Source: Ophioderma brevispina (lineage: Eukaryota > Echinodermata > Ophiuroidea > Amphilepidida > Ophiodermatidae). From it: a stretch of DNA of 64,000 nucleotides. Below are positions 12,395 through 22,345 of this stretch, piece after piece. The notes below the pieces were generated by a model that saw only the letters and a list, made by a program, of their open reading frames with translations, was not told where the DNA came from and did not search any database. Position 1 is the stretch's first letter. Each line of letters begins with the position of its first letter. The stretch covers positions 1-64,000 of the forward strand of contig JAMKCH010001725.1 of the NCBI GenBank assembly GCA_023653785.1. The letters run 5' to 3'. The position numbers were made by a program, and so were the translations under genes.

Positions 12395-12495
12395 AAACTA
12401 TATATATAATCTATATATATATTAATTTTTTTAATTTTTTTACTTATATATAATATATATAATATATATATAATATATAATTATATATATATAGA
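12395..12495. repeat. AT-rich microsatellite
   Basis: Runs of TA and TATATAA units interrupted by a T-rich segment. It occupies the equivalent position to the AT tract in the opposite arm. Confidence 0.85.
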
Positions 12496-12504
12496 TCCCA
12501 TCAA

Positions 12505-12576
12505 GGTGTGATGCGCAATTGGTTAGCGGCGCTCACGTATGATAAGAAGGTTGTGGGTTCGAGTCCCATTAACAGC
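12505..12576 (+). repeat. tRNA-like sequence, copy A
   Basis: A tRNA-sized unit with an A-box-like segment (GATGCGCAATTGGTTAGC) and a good B box, GGTTCGAGTCC at 12556-12566. The acceptor ends pair poorly, so a functional tRNA is unlikely. It is followed by a 3' tail (AAGTTCCTTTTACGAT, then CAACGCCCGCTTTG) that is also present after copy B. This suggests a duplicated tRNA-derived repeat, like the head of a SINE, rather than a gene. Confidence 0.65.
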
Positions 12577-12836
12577 AAGTTCCTTTTACGATAGTATGCA
12601 ACGCCCGCTTTGTTATCAATTCGTTCGCCCTCTATACGTATTTACTATAACAAAAATCACATCAGATTCGTGTCAACTCACCATTTCTTCGTATAATACT
12701 AATTAATTTGAGTTGTACGTATCACATTCGGAGGGAAAAACGGAATGTGATCGTCTGAGTGAGGCGGCAAATCAGTGACGTCGACGAAAGGCGGCGGAAC
12801 GCTAGTGATGTAGAAACTCGAACAAAAACCCATGAA

Positions 12837-12913
12837 GTTGTGATGGCGCAATTGGTTAGCGCGCGCGCACTAGTACTGACAGAGAGGTTGTGGGTCGATC
12901 CCCATTCACTAGC
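12837..12913 (+). repeat. tRNA-like sequence, copy B
   Basis: Contains a near-consensus A box TGGCGCAATTGG at about 12844 and a damaged B box (GGGTCGATCCC). It shares the downstream tail with copy A, with a spacing of about 332 bp between copies. It resembles an Ile-type tRNA in its 5' half, but the anticodon arm is not convincing. Confidence 0.6.
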
Positions 12914-13014
12914 AAGTTCCTTTTACGATGTATTCAACGCCCGCTTTGTTATCATTTGCTTTCGCCTAGATATATTAGTATATTCTCTAGATAATATATA
13001 TATATTATATATAG

Positions 13015-13300
13015 ACCACGGGCAAGCCAATGTCACGCCAAAGCTTTCGAATATGAACTATTCTTTATCAATGGCAATAAGGACCTATTACAGACCAACA
13101 CAATTGATATACAAATCCACATCTTTGTTGTTTAACGCACTACAAGTATACACACCAAATAAAGCACTATTAACAACCACCAAGAAGTTAACACTGGAGG
13201 AATATTAAAGCCGTTCGGCTTATTGTTTCAAGTGTCAATCCAAAAAACTTCTCTTCTCCCTGAACAAACGGGCGAACTTAACTTTAGTCCTGTGGAAGTT
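13015..13300 (-). pseudogene. PLE 3' end in inverted orientation
   Basis: Read on the minus strand, the segment near 13195-13265 translates to a REEKFFGLTLETI-type stretch. It corresponds to the final helix of the PLE nuclease (compare FREKFWIETFEN in the plus-strand copy at 17.5 kb). About 70 bp of the 3' UTR near 13030-13090 is nearly identical to the reverse complement of 17700-17770. Only the extreme 3' part is present. It forms the mirrored partner of the PLE copy at 17030-17790. Confidence 0.75.
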
Positions 13301-13990
13301 TTAGGCACACAGCCCTGAAGGATGGAAATGGAGTACAGACTTTTTCTATGGATGAGATTTGGGGGGGTAGTTCATTAGGACCTAAGTCAAAATTTTGGAG
13401 GGTGTGCAAAATTTGTTACAGTGCCATTTTGAAATCCAATCTTGCTGCTACCATGTCCAAAATCACTAGAATCCCTTAAGTATTTCCGATAGAGAAAAAT
13501 ATCTCTCTGTACTCCAGTGTTTTAAGTACGAGAAAGTGTTGGTAATGTAATTTTATCATTACATTGCCACAAAAAATCCAATATGGCTGCTCAAAAGTCA
13601 AATATGCTTTCGGAATCATTAAAATGATCTTAACAACTCCATTATACCTATTTACGCTACTTGACACATGATGAACACCTAAAATAGTCTGTAGGTGTTC
13701 AAATTGTTACAATTGATCACACTCTGCAGATGTTACTTTAATTAACCACCTCTAGAATGCATTCCAACGCATTCGGACACGTCAAGTGTCTGCACATTTT
13801 GCCGTTTAGAGGCGTGATTCCAGTGTCTATATGAAGATACATGTATGTGATCACTAGAAAACCCTTTCATTTTTTTAATCGTATTTTGTTTAATATGGTC
13901 CTAATTTAGCCTCAGAAAATTACACGTTCTAATATTAACTTAATACTTTTTCAATAAACAGTGAATCCCCCGTCAGCTCGTTTTTTTTTC
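13300..13990. other. Inter-arm repeat sequence before LINE 2
   Basis: No gene. 13325-13450 matches the opposite arm. Further in, only isolated phrases such as CCAATATGGCTGC (13578) are shared with sequence at 16.5 kb, so homology fades toward the LINE. Confidence 0.5.
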
Positions 13991-16105
13991 TGTCTCACAC
14001 CCGACCGAAAGAAGAAGTTGTCTCCATCTGTTTTTAAAAACTTAAATCTAGCGATAGTGCCGGTTTTGATGATGTCAAACTGATAGTGTCATCAAATCGA
14101 GTTAAAAAATTTAATGCTTTTCCCTGCGATAAATTCAATTTGTCTTTAAGTTCTGGTCAATCCCAGATAAAATGAAAATGCACCAGAACGTTCCCATTTT
14201 TTAAAAATGGTTGATAGTATGACTTTAAGAACTATAGGCCTATTTCTTTTCTTCATGTTTTGTCAAAATTCTTGAAGCTTAATTCATAAACAGGCTTTTA
14301 AGTTATATTCCCGTTTAAATTTTTGCATAAAAATCAATTTGGTTTTCGCCCAAAATTTCTTCTTGAAATGGCCAATCTCCAAAGTTAGGGACAAAGTTGT
14401 ATCGAACTCGATAAGGGTAATCACGCAATTGGTGTATTTTGGACCTTCGAAGCATTGATACCATAAACCATGATATCTTCATCTAAACTTTAGCATTATG
14501 GTATCGCCGGTGTTGCCTCTCTCGAGTGGTTCAAAAGTTACCTTGCTAATCGATTACAATGTGTTCATATCATCATAATAAATCCTCTTTTTTAGATTAT
14601 TACTTGTGGTGTTCCCAAGGATCTATCTTGGCCCTTACTTTTTATTTTATCTATTAATGAATATTATTCCTAGCGATTTCTTTACTAATTCTTACGCAGA
14701 TGATTAACAAATTTTTGGCTGCTATAAGAATTTCAAGTAGTTATCTCATTTGATAGCGTTAACACTGAACTCGGCCAAGATCTCGGTTTTTGTTTTCAAA
14801 GATAACCAGATTGTCCCTAAATGTCAACAAACTAATATATGCTTTTTAGAAATTAAATTTAGAATCGATACTTATTCCGGACGTTTAAATTCATATTGAT
14901 AACCAATGATATCATCAGAGTTTCTCATACTAAAATTCTTGGTGTAATCCTGGATGATGTTTAATTGGAAACAGAACACATCACACATATCTAAGCTTGT
15001 ATCCAAGTACTCTGGAATTTATTTCGTTAAAGCATACTTTACACTTTAATTTGGGTTGATTTTTTTTTATTTGTTTTTTTTTCTCTATATACAACTTTAG
15101 TTTTTCCTCACATTCAATAGTGTAATTGTAATCTGGGCTGGACAAAAACACTCCAATTTGAATTCAAATTCACCTTCATGCAAAAAAAAAAAAACGTAGT
15201 GTTCGCTTGTGCAGCTTCAGTCTTGGTCATCACCACCTCTTTTGGCCCAACTCACTACTCTAACGGTCTATGATTTACATAAACTTACAATTGCAATATT
15301 TATGTATAAATTTAACAAATAATTTTTTCCCGAGAATTTCTCCAGAGATTCTTTGTTAAAGATCATTCCATCCACAGGTATGGGACCCCGGTTTCTGAGC
15401 CTTCTATCATCCTCAAAAAATGCTTTTCTGATCTTGCTAGAAATACGATCAGAAGACAGGGTCCAATCCTGTGGAATGATATTGATGCCTATATTCTCAA
15501 CTCTGTTGCATTAAATGATTTAATGCATGTATAAAAATCTCATTATTATCACTATATCTTAAGACTATTGTTTAATTATGGGCTTCCTTTTATTTTTTTT
15601 TTTTTTTTTTTTAATTTGGTGTAAAACTCTTTTAGTGTTCTTTTTTTGTTTATTTAACATTCTCGGGTTTTTTTTATCTTCTGCATATCTGAAATCGTTC
15701 GATATTTGTCAGTGCCACTGGCTGGTTGTGCTTGGGCGTCGGATTTTTCGACTTAAGATGCGGACCACTTACCATTCTTTACGCTTTTTAAACTTTGCTT
15801 CACATGATAGCTTGGTATAGCATTCTTTTTTTTAAGATATTATATATATATATTGCCATAGTTAAGCCAACATATGTCTTCTGCACGTGTCTTGTCTTGT
15901 CTCGTGGATACACTTAATTGTCTTTGTTTTATTTGTTATTTGTCCTTGTCCTTGCACCGTTAACTTAAGTTAAAGGGGTGGGGGGGGGCCATTCCTTTGA
16001 GCTTTGCTCTGCTTTGGTCATCCTTCCATCATTACTCTATGTTTTTTTTTTTGAATTTTGATTGGATAATGGTAAATAAAAATGAAATGAAAAATGAAAT
16101 ATTTG
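13990..16105 (+). pseudogene. LINE 2: decayed non-LTR retrotransposon
   Basis: Reverse-transcriptase blocks appear in order: RPISFLHVLSKFLK (about 14240), NQFGFRPKF (14334), SLEWFKSYLANRLQCV (14520), CGVPKDLSWPLLF (14607), a YADD-like tract (SYADD) at about 14690, and KILGVILDD (14933). A C-terminal WNDIDAYILNS block lies near 15475. Many stops and frameshifts separate them. A T run (15592-15613) and a tail of AAATGAAATGAAAAATGAAAT near 16080-16105 mark the 3' end. It differs from LINE 1 in motif wording and tail. It lies between the arms of the large inverted repeat, so it probably inserted into that structure. Confidence 0.85.
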
Positions 16106-16869
16106 GTTATTCCCTGTAATGGACATTTTCAAAATTCAAGATGGCAGCCAATTACAGCCGCCTTTAAAAATAGTAAAACCTACATTATATGTGTATATAG
16201 ACTTACATTCAACAATTATTATTATAAAGGTGTAATTCAGGTATGGGATAAGTATTTGACCTTTGACATTCTTATCTGGAATTTCTGTCTCTTTAGCGTG
16301 CAAAAATGGTTAAGATGGGGGCCAAGTGGTTGCCTTTTTATCTTCTTTAATACCTAGAAAATTACGATAATCTGTATTGTATTTAGTTAAAAACACCCAA
16401 AATGATTTAAATTAAAGTACGAGATGTATGCCTTTGATTATTAATAACTCGTATCTGGTATTTTGTTTTGTAACTACTTAAAATTCAAAAAATGACACGG
16501 CAAGTTATGAATATATGACAAATCGTAGGTTTTAAAGAAGTTAAAAGGGCAGCCATATTGGTTCCATCTTGATTGGTAAGCTTGCTAACACACTCGAAAT
16601 GTCAGAAGATTATGAGTTTCATACTGTGTTTTTATAGAGTGCAAGAAAACTATGCCTCTATCACAAATACTCGATGAATTATGGTCTCACTTGAATGATT
16701 TCAGGGCGTACGGCGTATTAGGTTTTAGGTGTGTCCATATTGGGTTGATTGGTAATGTTGTGATCAAGTCACGTCAATAACCCGTCAAAAGTATTCCTCG
16801 TGCTGTAAAAATGGTTTGCTGCTCGTGCATTTAAAAATATGGGCCATTTGATGCATTTGAGTATTTGTG
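16106..16869. other. Inter-arm repeat sequence after LINE 2
   Basis: No gene. The sequence repeats the phrase family AAGATGGCAGCC (16139), AAGATGGGGGCC (16311) and GGCAGCCATATTGG (16548), as in the palindrome at 10.3-11.5 kb. This suggests it belongs to a related foldback-type repeat. Confidence 0.5.
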
Positions 16870-17029
16870 TGATAGCGGCCATATTGGATTTCTCGAAAAT
16901 GCAACTGTCACGAAATTTGCACACCCTCCAGAAAATTCGCTAGGTTCTTCAGGCAAAATATCGATCAAGTAGAAAAAGTCTGTACTCCATTTCCACCTGT
17001 GCCCCCCAATTCTCCTGACTATTCCCGGC

Positions 17030-17790
17030 GGAACCCCCGGTCCTCTCCTTCAAAAGACCGAAAAATCTCAGAGATTTTGGGTACGTGCCGAAGTGAACAG
17101 AAAATCCCAGTTTCCTAACAATACATCTAAGGTCGATCCAGATGCGGGGTGTAAACCATGCGGAAAACCTAGATGTAAACTCTGTAAGGAAATTACGTCG
17201 CACTAGTATATTTTACCAGTCATGTCTATGGGGAAACACTTATGAGATCGTCAATCAGTCGCGGATACTTCGACAATTTATTATTTGATTGAATGTGTGG
17301 ATTTGCGGCATTCAATACTTTGGAGAAACTATGAATGATGCTCGTGAACGAATGCGTAACCATGGTCTTATTTTCTATATACATCATCATAAAACATAGG
17401 ACACACCCGTTAGCCTCCACTCACGTCATAAAGTGGATCAAGATAATATGTTGATGAAAGGCCTCCTCTCAAGTCCCAGTCTAAGTTCCGGAGTATGTTC
17501 AGGGAGAAGTTTTGGATTGAAACTTTTGAAAACCAATAAGCCGAACGCCTTAATATTTCTCCCTGTTAAATTCGGTTGGTTGTGTAACTTGCTTATTTGT
17601 GTTGTTTCCTTTGTAGTGGTTACCTTACACAGATTGTGTTTTTTGTATATGAATATCATTGTAGTGGTTACACACAGATTGTGATTGGTATATAATTTTT
17701 TTGGTCTGCATATAGGTTCCTTATTTCCATTGATAAAGAATAGTTCATATTCGAAAGCTTTGGCGTGACGTTTGGCTTTGCCGTGTTCTC
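17030..17790 (+). pseudogene. Penelope-like element: linker, GIY-YIG nuclease and 3' UTR
   Basis: Translation shows PPVLSFKRPKNLRD (about 17035), then CKPCGKPRCKLC (17150-17185), a conserved Cys cluster in the RT-EN linker of PLEs. IYYLIEC and QYFGETMNDARERMRNH (17313 onward) match the YLIEC..C..QYVGET...R...H core of the GIY-YIG nuclease, and FREKFWIET (about 17500) matches its last helix. Stops and frameshifts separate these blocks, so it is non-functional. The RT domain is absent, so it is 5'-truncated. The 3' UTR through 17775 has an inverted near-identical copy at 13019-13090. Identification by motif is strong; exact clade is not determined. Confidence 0.9.
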
Positions 17791-17947
17791 TATATTAATT
17801 TTCTTCATAACTTCATAATCATAGGTGTTAAAGGGTAGCACATTACCCATTTGAAAGTATTTTTTTATTAAATGGCCATAAGGGCATATAAAGAAGAACA
17901 AGTCACTGGAAGAAAGAAAGAACAGAGGAGAAGAAAGACTCAAAAGA

Positions 17948-18016
17948 GAACTCGCCGGGAATCGAACGGGTCCCTTGTGTACATGGAAGCGTGATAACCA
18001 TCTACACCACGAGTCC
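17948..18016 (-). repeat. tRNA-like sequence, copy C
   Basis: On the minus strand a 69-nt unit has a fully paired 7-bp acceptor stem (GGACTCG with CGAGTTC, one G-T pair), an A box TGGTGTAGATGG and a B box GTTCGATTCCC. The D arm resembles a Val-type tRNA. The T stem does not pair well and the anticodon stem is broken, so it is more likely a tRNA-derived repeat or pseudogene than a functional tRNA. It sits in the inverted-repeat arm at the position equivalent to copies A and B, though its sequence differs from theirs. Confidence 0.6.
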
Positions 18017-18054
18017 GACACGGATGAGAAACAACTTTTGAGGTGATATTATAG

Positions 18055-18069
18055 CTTAATATATATATA

Positions 18070-18100
<31 letters not shown>

Positions 18101-18138
18101 CTAATAATATATATATATATATATTATATATATATAAT
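18055..18138. repeat. AT microsatellite
   Basis: Almost uninterrupted TA dinucleotides with TAATA interruptions. Confidence 0.9.
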
Positions 18139-18240
18139 TGGCAAATGTACAGTTCGATTTTGGGGGACAATATTGAACTACACAATGGTTGACTTCGGAT
18201 GCACATTGTGCGAAATCGAACTGGAAAACCTATATTATTA

Positions 18241-19159
18241 ACATAATAGTAAGGTAAACTGCTTGCTGTTTTTACTGCTGTTACAGAATGAAACATCCAA
18301 ATTGTTTTCAAAGTGTGGAAGTGATTTCAGTAAAGTTGTTCACATTCTTATGTATTAATATTATGATGCATTGTGTCCTTTTAAGAACACTAATACAAAC
18401 ACTTTTTTGACTTTTTCATTGATAAAACAATGTCAAGGTTGAGTACGCGTTTCACAACAAGCGAAGGGTGATTTTCCTCGACAATGCGTAAGGTTATTAA
18501 ATTTCAATTTGAGTATTTTTTTAGATTGTGTCGATAAGCGTTACGATAGCGTGACCTATGTACAAATATTATTAAAATACACTCTACGTGATTTTTTAAT
18601 CAGAAAATTTAACTAAATTAGATTTGTTTTAATATTTGCAACAATTACATGGTTAAGACTGAAAGCCACCTATATTGTTTTTTTTAAAAGGGATTAAAAC
18701 TGACCTTTTATCCATGTAAATGCTTTTTAATCAGGCAAACACTTACAGCAACCTCAATGAATGGGCTTTAATTTTTTCGTTACTGCAAAGTCTTCCGCAT
18801 TTTATTAAAAAAATTTTTCAACAACAATTAACACTTGATGACATTCTACGGACTTTAAAGCTGTGCTCCTTGGTTTTTTTTAAAAATTTAAAAATATGTT
18901 ACGTTTTCACTGAGAGTGCCTTTAAACGCATTAACGAATAGCCATTCTAAACCACTATTTGAATCATTTAACAAAGATCTCAATACGAAAGGACTTCGTT
19001 TTTATGATGACATGCATAAAAAAAACAATGTGTCCGCCAACATTCGTGGTATCATATTATTGTAATACGTAAAATGAGGCCATTCGATGGACAATACTGG
19101 TGACCTCACGTTGCTGCTTTCTCTATTTAAAAAAGTACATTAAGTAATTTATATAGTCC
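18241..19159. other. Intergenic, nothing recognised
   Basis: AT-rich, short open frames only, no repeat boundary identified. Confidence 0.45.
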
Positions 19160-19450
19160 GAAGCTTAAGGTCCACTAGTTCGAAAACAATTAAGATCCGT
19201 TGGTGCGAAATAAGGTTTGTTAGTCATTAGTTCAAAGGTTCGCTGATCCAAATCCAAAAGGTTGCCAGGTACAACAATAATAAGTTCGCTAGTCGAAACA
19301 AAACTAAAAATGTGGATTGTTCTGAGTTTAGGGTTAGGTTAAGCCTTTTGAGTTTAGGGTCAGCATAAGCGGTATAGGATTTCAATCTAGGGTCTCATTC
19401 GTTTTCAGGTGATGGACACATGTTAAAAATGTTCTTAAAAATGTTGCGTA
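19160..19450 (+). repeat. Dispersed repeat with GTTCGAAA-type phrases, copy 1
   Basis: The first half repeats short phrases such as CTAGTTCGAAA, GTGCGAAATAAGG and GCTAGTCGAAA. The second half (GAGTTTAGGGTCAGC, TTTCAATCTAGGGTCT, TCGTTTTCA) is repeated in direct orientation at 21580-21700. An old element of unknown class. Confidence 0.6.
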
Positions 19451-19821
19451 CTATCCGCTGGGACTCGAAACGTGTAAAAAAATAACTGTTAAACAACGTC
19501 GTTTAAATTCAGCGGGACTCGAAAGTGCAAAATAACGTAAAAAAAATCGTTTTTAGCTGTTGTGAGTTCAGCTGCAGTTAAAACGACGTTTTTTGAATGA
19601 ATTGAAAACTTTTAACAATGAAGAAATGTAGAAGTAGGAAATTGCCCTGTTCTTGTTCATTTTACAAGGACCCCAATCTATCAAAACTGTTTGAATCATA
19701 AAGAGGAAAATGGCATATTTTATTCCTTGCACAGGAAATCGTTTTAGTAAAAAAGCATTATCATAATATAAATGATTTCAAACATTTGCATTCCATGGCC
19801 AATAGTATAGGCTTTCGGACC

Positions 19822-19985
19822 GGGGCCCGTTTCACAACGGACTTTGATCAATGTAAGTTTGATTTATCAAGCGTTAACTCGTCAAGCATAAGTTTGAACT
19901 TACAATCAAAGTTCAAACTTAAGCTGATCGAGTTACCGCTTGAGTTAAAATCGAAAATGCGTAAATCTTTGTGAAAAACGGGCAC
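19822..19985. mobile_element. Small hairpin MITE with GGGCCCGTTTCACAA ends
   Basis: The left end GGGGCCCGTTTCACAA and right end (inward) GGTGCCCGTTTTTCACAA form terminal inverted repeats. The interior is itself a long imperfect hairpin centred near 19905 (AAGTTTGAACTT / AAGTTCAAACTT). Non-autonomous; the end sequence is of a type common in animal MITEs. Confidence 0.7.
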
Positions 19986-20544
19986 CTGGAGTTGGGTCTG
20001 TTTTTTCGCTAAGATGACTTAATGTTACTATTGCTTGGCAAAATTGTAAAAGAAAGACCACTGAAAGGTAGTTTAAACTGGAAGGAAAATGAAAGCATAC
20101 GACATTTTATTGGCAAATATAACGTAACACAATAATACATGGATCGGATATCAAAAATCTGTGTAAACGAACCTAGAAGATATCTTTTTTTAAAGTTTCT
20201 GACAAGCGCGGGATGTAGGTCAAGAAAAATGTTCGCACTGCGGACCTTTGTGAGCTAGCTCTAAACTAGGCGAGAAAGTACCGTAATGTAATTTTTGACA
20301 ACAACTCAAATAACGTTTTTGAGAGTCGAATGACTTGGCTTCAAACCGGGACCTTCCAATGAAGTGTACGACTATTTGTGTGCTCATTGGAGTAACGTAT
20401 TCGACCATTTAAAGAACTATCAGTAATTTGCCCGAAGAGTCAAATAGTTGAACATTGGCTGAAAAAGCCTGAAAAGAAAGGATAAGTATATAAAATTCTC
20501 ATAAGTTAATTTTTCCAACTGAAAAAAATACAGAAAAGAGAGAA

Positions 20545-20760
20545 AACATCAGTGTTTTTGAAGACATACTCCCTTGATTTACATGTTGTATGAGTGTCCC
20601 TACGGACAGTACTGACTAAAATATTTGATTTTGTCCTTATCAGGTTGCTTTGGTCTTATCATTTGTAAGGTACGTAGGATATATATACTTGTTACTAACA
20701 TGCAAAATTCTGATTTTGATGATTTTATTGATTTCTGAGTTTGAAATCACTGATAGTGCC
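20545..20760 (+). repeat. Dispersed repeat, copy 2 (partner at 8.0 kb)
   Basis: Direct-orientation match to 7985-8220, with diverged but collinear landmarks. No coding motif. Confidence 0.55.
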
Positions 20761-21174
20761 GATTAAAACCCGGTAAACCACAGATTAAATCTCTCTCCTT
20801 CGCTATGCTAATATTCTTTGTTTTGTTTTCTTTCTCTCATTTGATACACCCGTGCCATGTGATAAAGTACTTGAAGATAGAAGTTCGATTGCGGTGATAA
20901 TACGTCATCGTAGGGGTGGTATAACTCTACCCCTAAGGGTTCGATTCTACATCGACTGTACCAGCGCAGACGAAAAACCAAACTGCTTTAGTGACCATAT
21001 GCGTGAGTTCATATACGAGGCCAAACAAGGCCAAATATCGTTAAGCTTGCGGATTGATACGTTTTCTTTCGATTATTGTTTTTAACTCTTTTGGCTGTCT
21101 GTCCATATTTCCACCACTGACCTCTATCACTGATGCGGGTCTGAGTCTCCGTGCTTTTCGCCTTAGCATAATGG

Positions 21175-21868
21175 CGAACAATGCATACAACCTGCTCGGT
21201 GCACATATTCGCACCCAGTGTTCTATTGTTTTATACAAAATCCCTCCTTTAAAAAACTTTGACAATAAAAGTGAAGCCACATTGTGCAGTCAAAATGCAA
21301 CTTTCACTCGGCGACCATTCAAATATGCGGCAGCCCGCTATCCATGTGTAGCTGTCAGTAATTTTCCACACATTCAACTAATTCTTTAATAGATTTTCAT
21401 GACACTTCAGTGGCAATGATCCATACGTAACGTAATACCCGAATGCACAGTTAGGGCCTCGTTTATACAAGTTTCATTTAAAGAAAAACGTTCCAAAGTT
21501 TGATTCCTGCTTAGGTGTACTATTCCGAACAATAAGTCGTTTGTTGCGAAATAAGGCTGTTAGTCCGAAAACTAAATTATTGAGTTAGGTTGGTTAATGA
21601 GTTACGATTTGAGTTTAGGGTCAGCGTAAGCGTAGGTTTCAATCTAGGGTCTTCAATCGCTTTTCAAGGTCGATTGACATCTGTTAAATGTTTCTTTACA
21701 ACGTTACGTATGATCTGCCCACTGAGGTTCATGAAATCCATTAAAGAATTAGTTGAATGTGGGATCACCGACATCTACACATGGATAATATATAACGGGC
21801 TGCCCCACAGTTAAATGGTCGCCTAAATGAAAACACAGAAAGTTGACCTGCACAATGTGGCTTTCACT
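21175..21868. mobile_element. Foldback element copy, related to 3.2-kb element
   Basis: 21177-21265 matches the centre of the 3176-3423 element. Arms at 21270-21402 and 21730-21868 are reverse complements with shared GAAAGCCACATTGTGCAG, GGCGACCATTTAA-like, CATGGAT, and TTCAACTAATTCTTTAAT blocks. The interval between the arms contains copy 2 of the repeat found at 19160-19450, so the structure is composite. Confidence 0.7.
21470..21715 (+). repeat. Dispersed repeat, copy 2 (partner 19160-19450)
   Basis: Shares GTTGCGAAATAAGG, TTAGTCCGAAA, GAGTTTAGGGTCAGC and TTTCAATCTAGGGTCTTC with copy 1. It lies between the arms of the surrounding foldback element. Confidence 0.6.
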
Positions 21869-21949
21869 CTAATTTTCAAAGTTAAATTAATTTTGTATAA
21901 TATACATCTGTGTGGAAATGTTCACGTGTGTATTATGTTCACCATCGCG

Positions 21950-22345
21950 GTCAGTGGTTGCTTATCAGTAGGCTTGGTATATAAGTCGGTTTGCCCTTAC
22001 CTCTTTGATGATGACCTCCACCTCGAGGAAAGGAAAATACTAATCTCAGAATGTCCGAGGTAATGGGGTTAATCAGATGGATGATAAGTGTTTGCAAGTC
22101 CACAAACTTATTGACAGCCTCGATGCCCTCTGACCACAAGATGAATACGGCATCGATGTAACAGTAACCAAGGAAGGTTTATGTGGCTGTCGTGTAAAAG
22201 TTGTTCCTCAAGGCTTTCCCATAAATAGGCAGGCCATGGAAGGTGCGGCTCTCGTGCCCATCGCGTACGAAATCTTTGAATATACTGGTTACTTCAAGAA
22301 CAAAATTATTTAACGTAAGAATGAGCTGAGCCAGTTGGCAATCCA
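21950..22345 (-). pseudogene. Penelope-like element reverse-transcriptase fragment
   Basis: On the minus strand, reading toward lower coordinates, the sequence gives AYLWESLEEQLLHDSHI (in one frame), then YIDAVFILWSEGIEAVNKFV around 22160-22100, then FLEVEVIIKE. These correspond to the fingers/palm region of PLE reverse transcriptase. The catalytic YIDD box is read as YIDA because the second Asp codon has changed. Frameshifts separate the blocks. Weak similarity may extend to about 22700. The fragment is isolated from any nuclease domain. Confidence 0.8.

Larger units (their letters stand above)
11840..13450. repeat. Left arm of a large imperfect inverted repeat (partner 16870-18240)
   Basis: Blocks in this arm recur as reverse complement in the right arm in mirrored order. 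11840-11930 (CGATTTCGCACAATG and neighbours) matches 18140-18235. The AT microsatellite matches that at 18055-18138. tRNA-like units match the position of one at 17948-18016. 13019-13090 matches 17700-17775. 13195-13265 matches 17500-17570. 13325-13450 matches 16870-17000. Some intervals are not alignable by eye, so the repeat is interrupted rather than continuous. Confidence 0.75.
16870..18240. repeat. Right arm of the large imperfect inverted repeat
   Basis: Mirror partner of 11840-13450. It contains, left to right, a block matching 13325-13450, the PLE fragment, a tRNA-like unit on the minus strand, an AT microsatellite, and the outer block with CGAAATCGAACTGGAAAACC matching 11843-11870. 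The arms are about 1.4-1.6 kb and are separated by about 3.4 kb that includes LINE 2. Confidence 0.75.

Noticed and set aside
20860..20965. tRNA-like B box (GGGTTCGATTCT) downstream of GTGGTATAACTC
   Set aside because: A cloverleaf with acceptor pairing could not be drawn, and the A- and B-box elements are not in a convincing tRNA arrangement.
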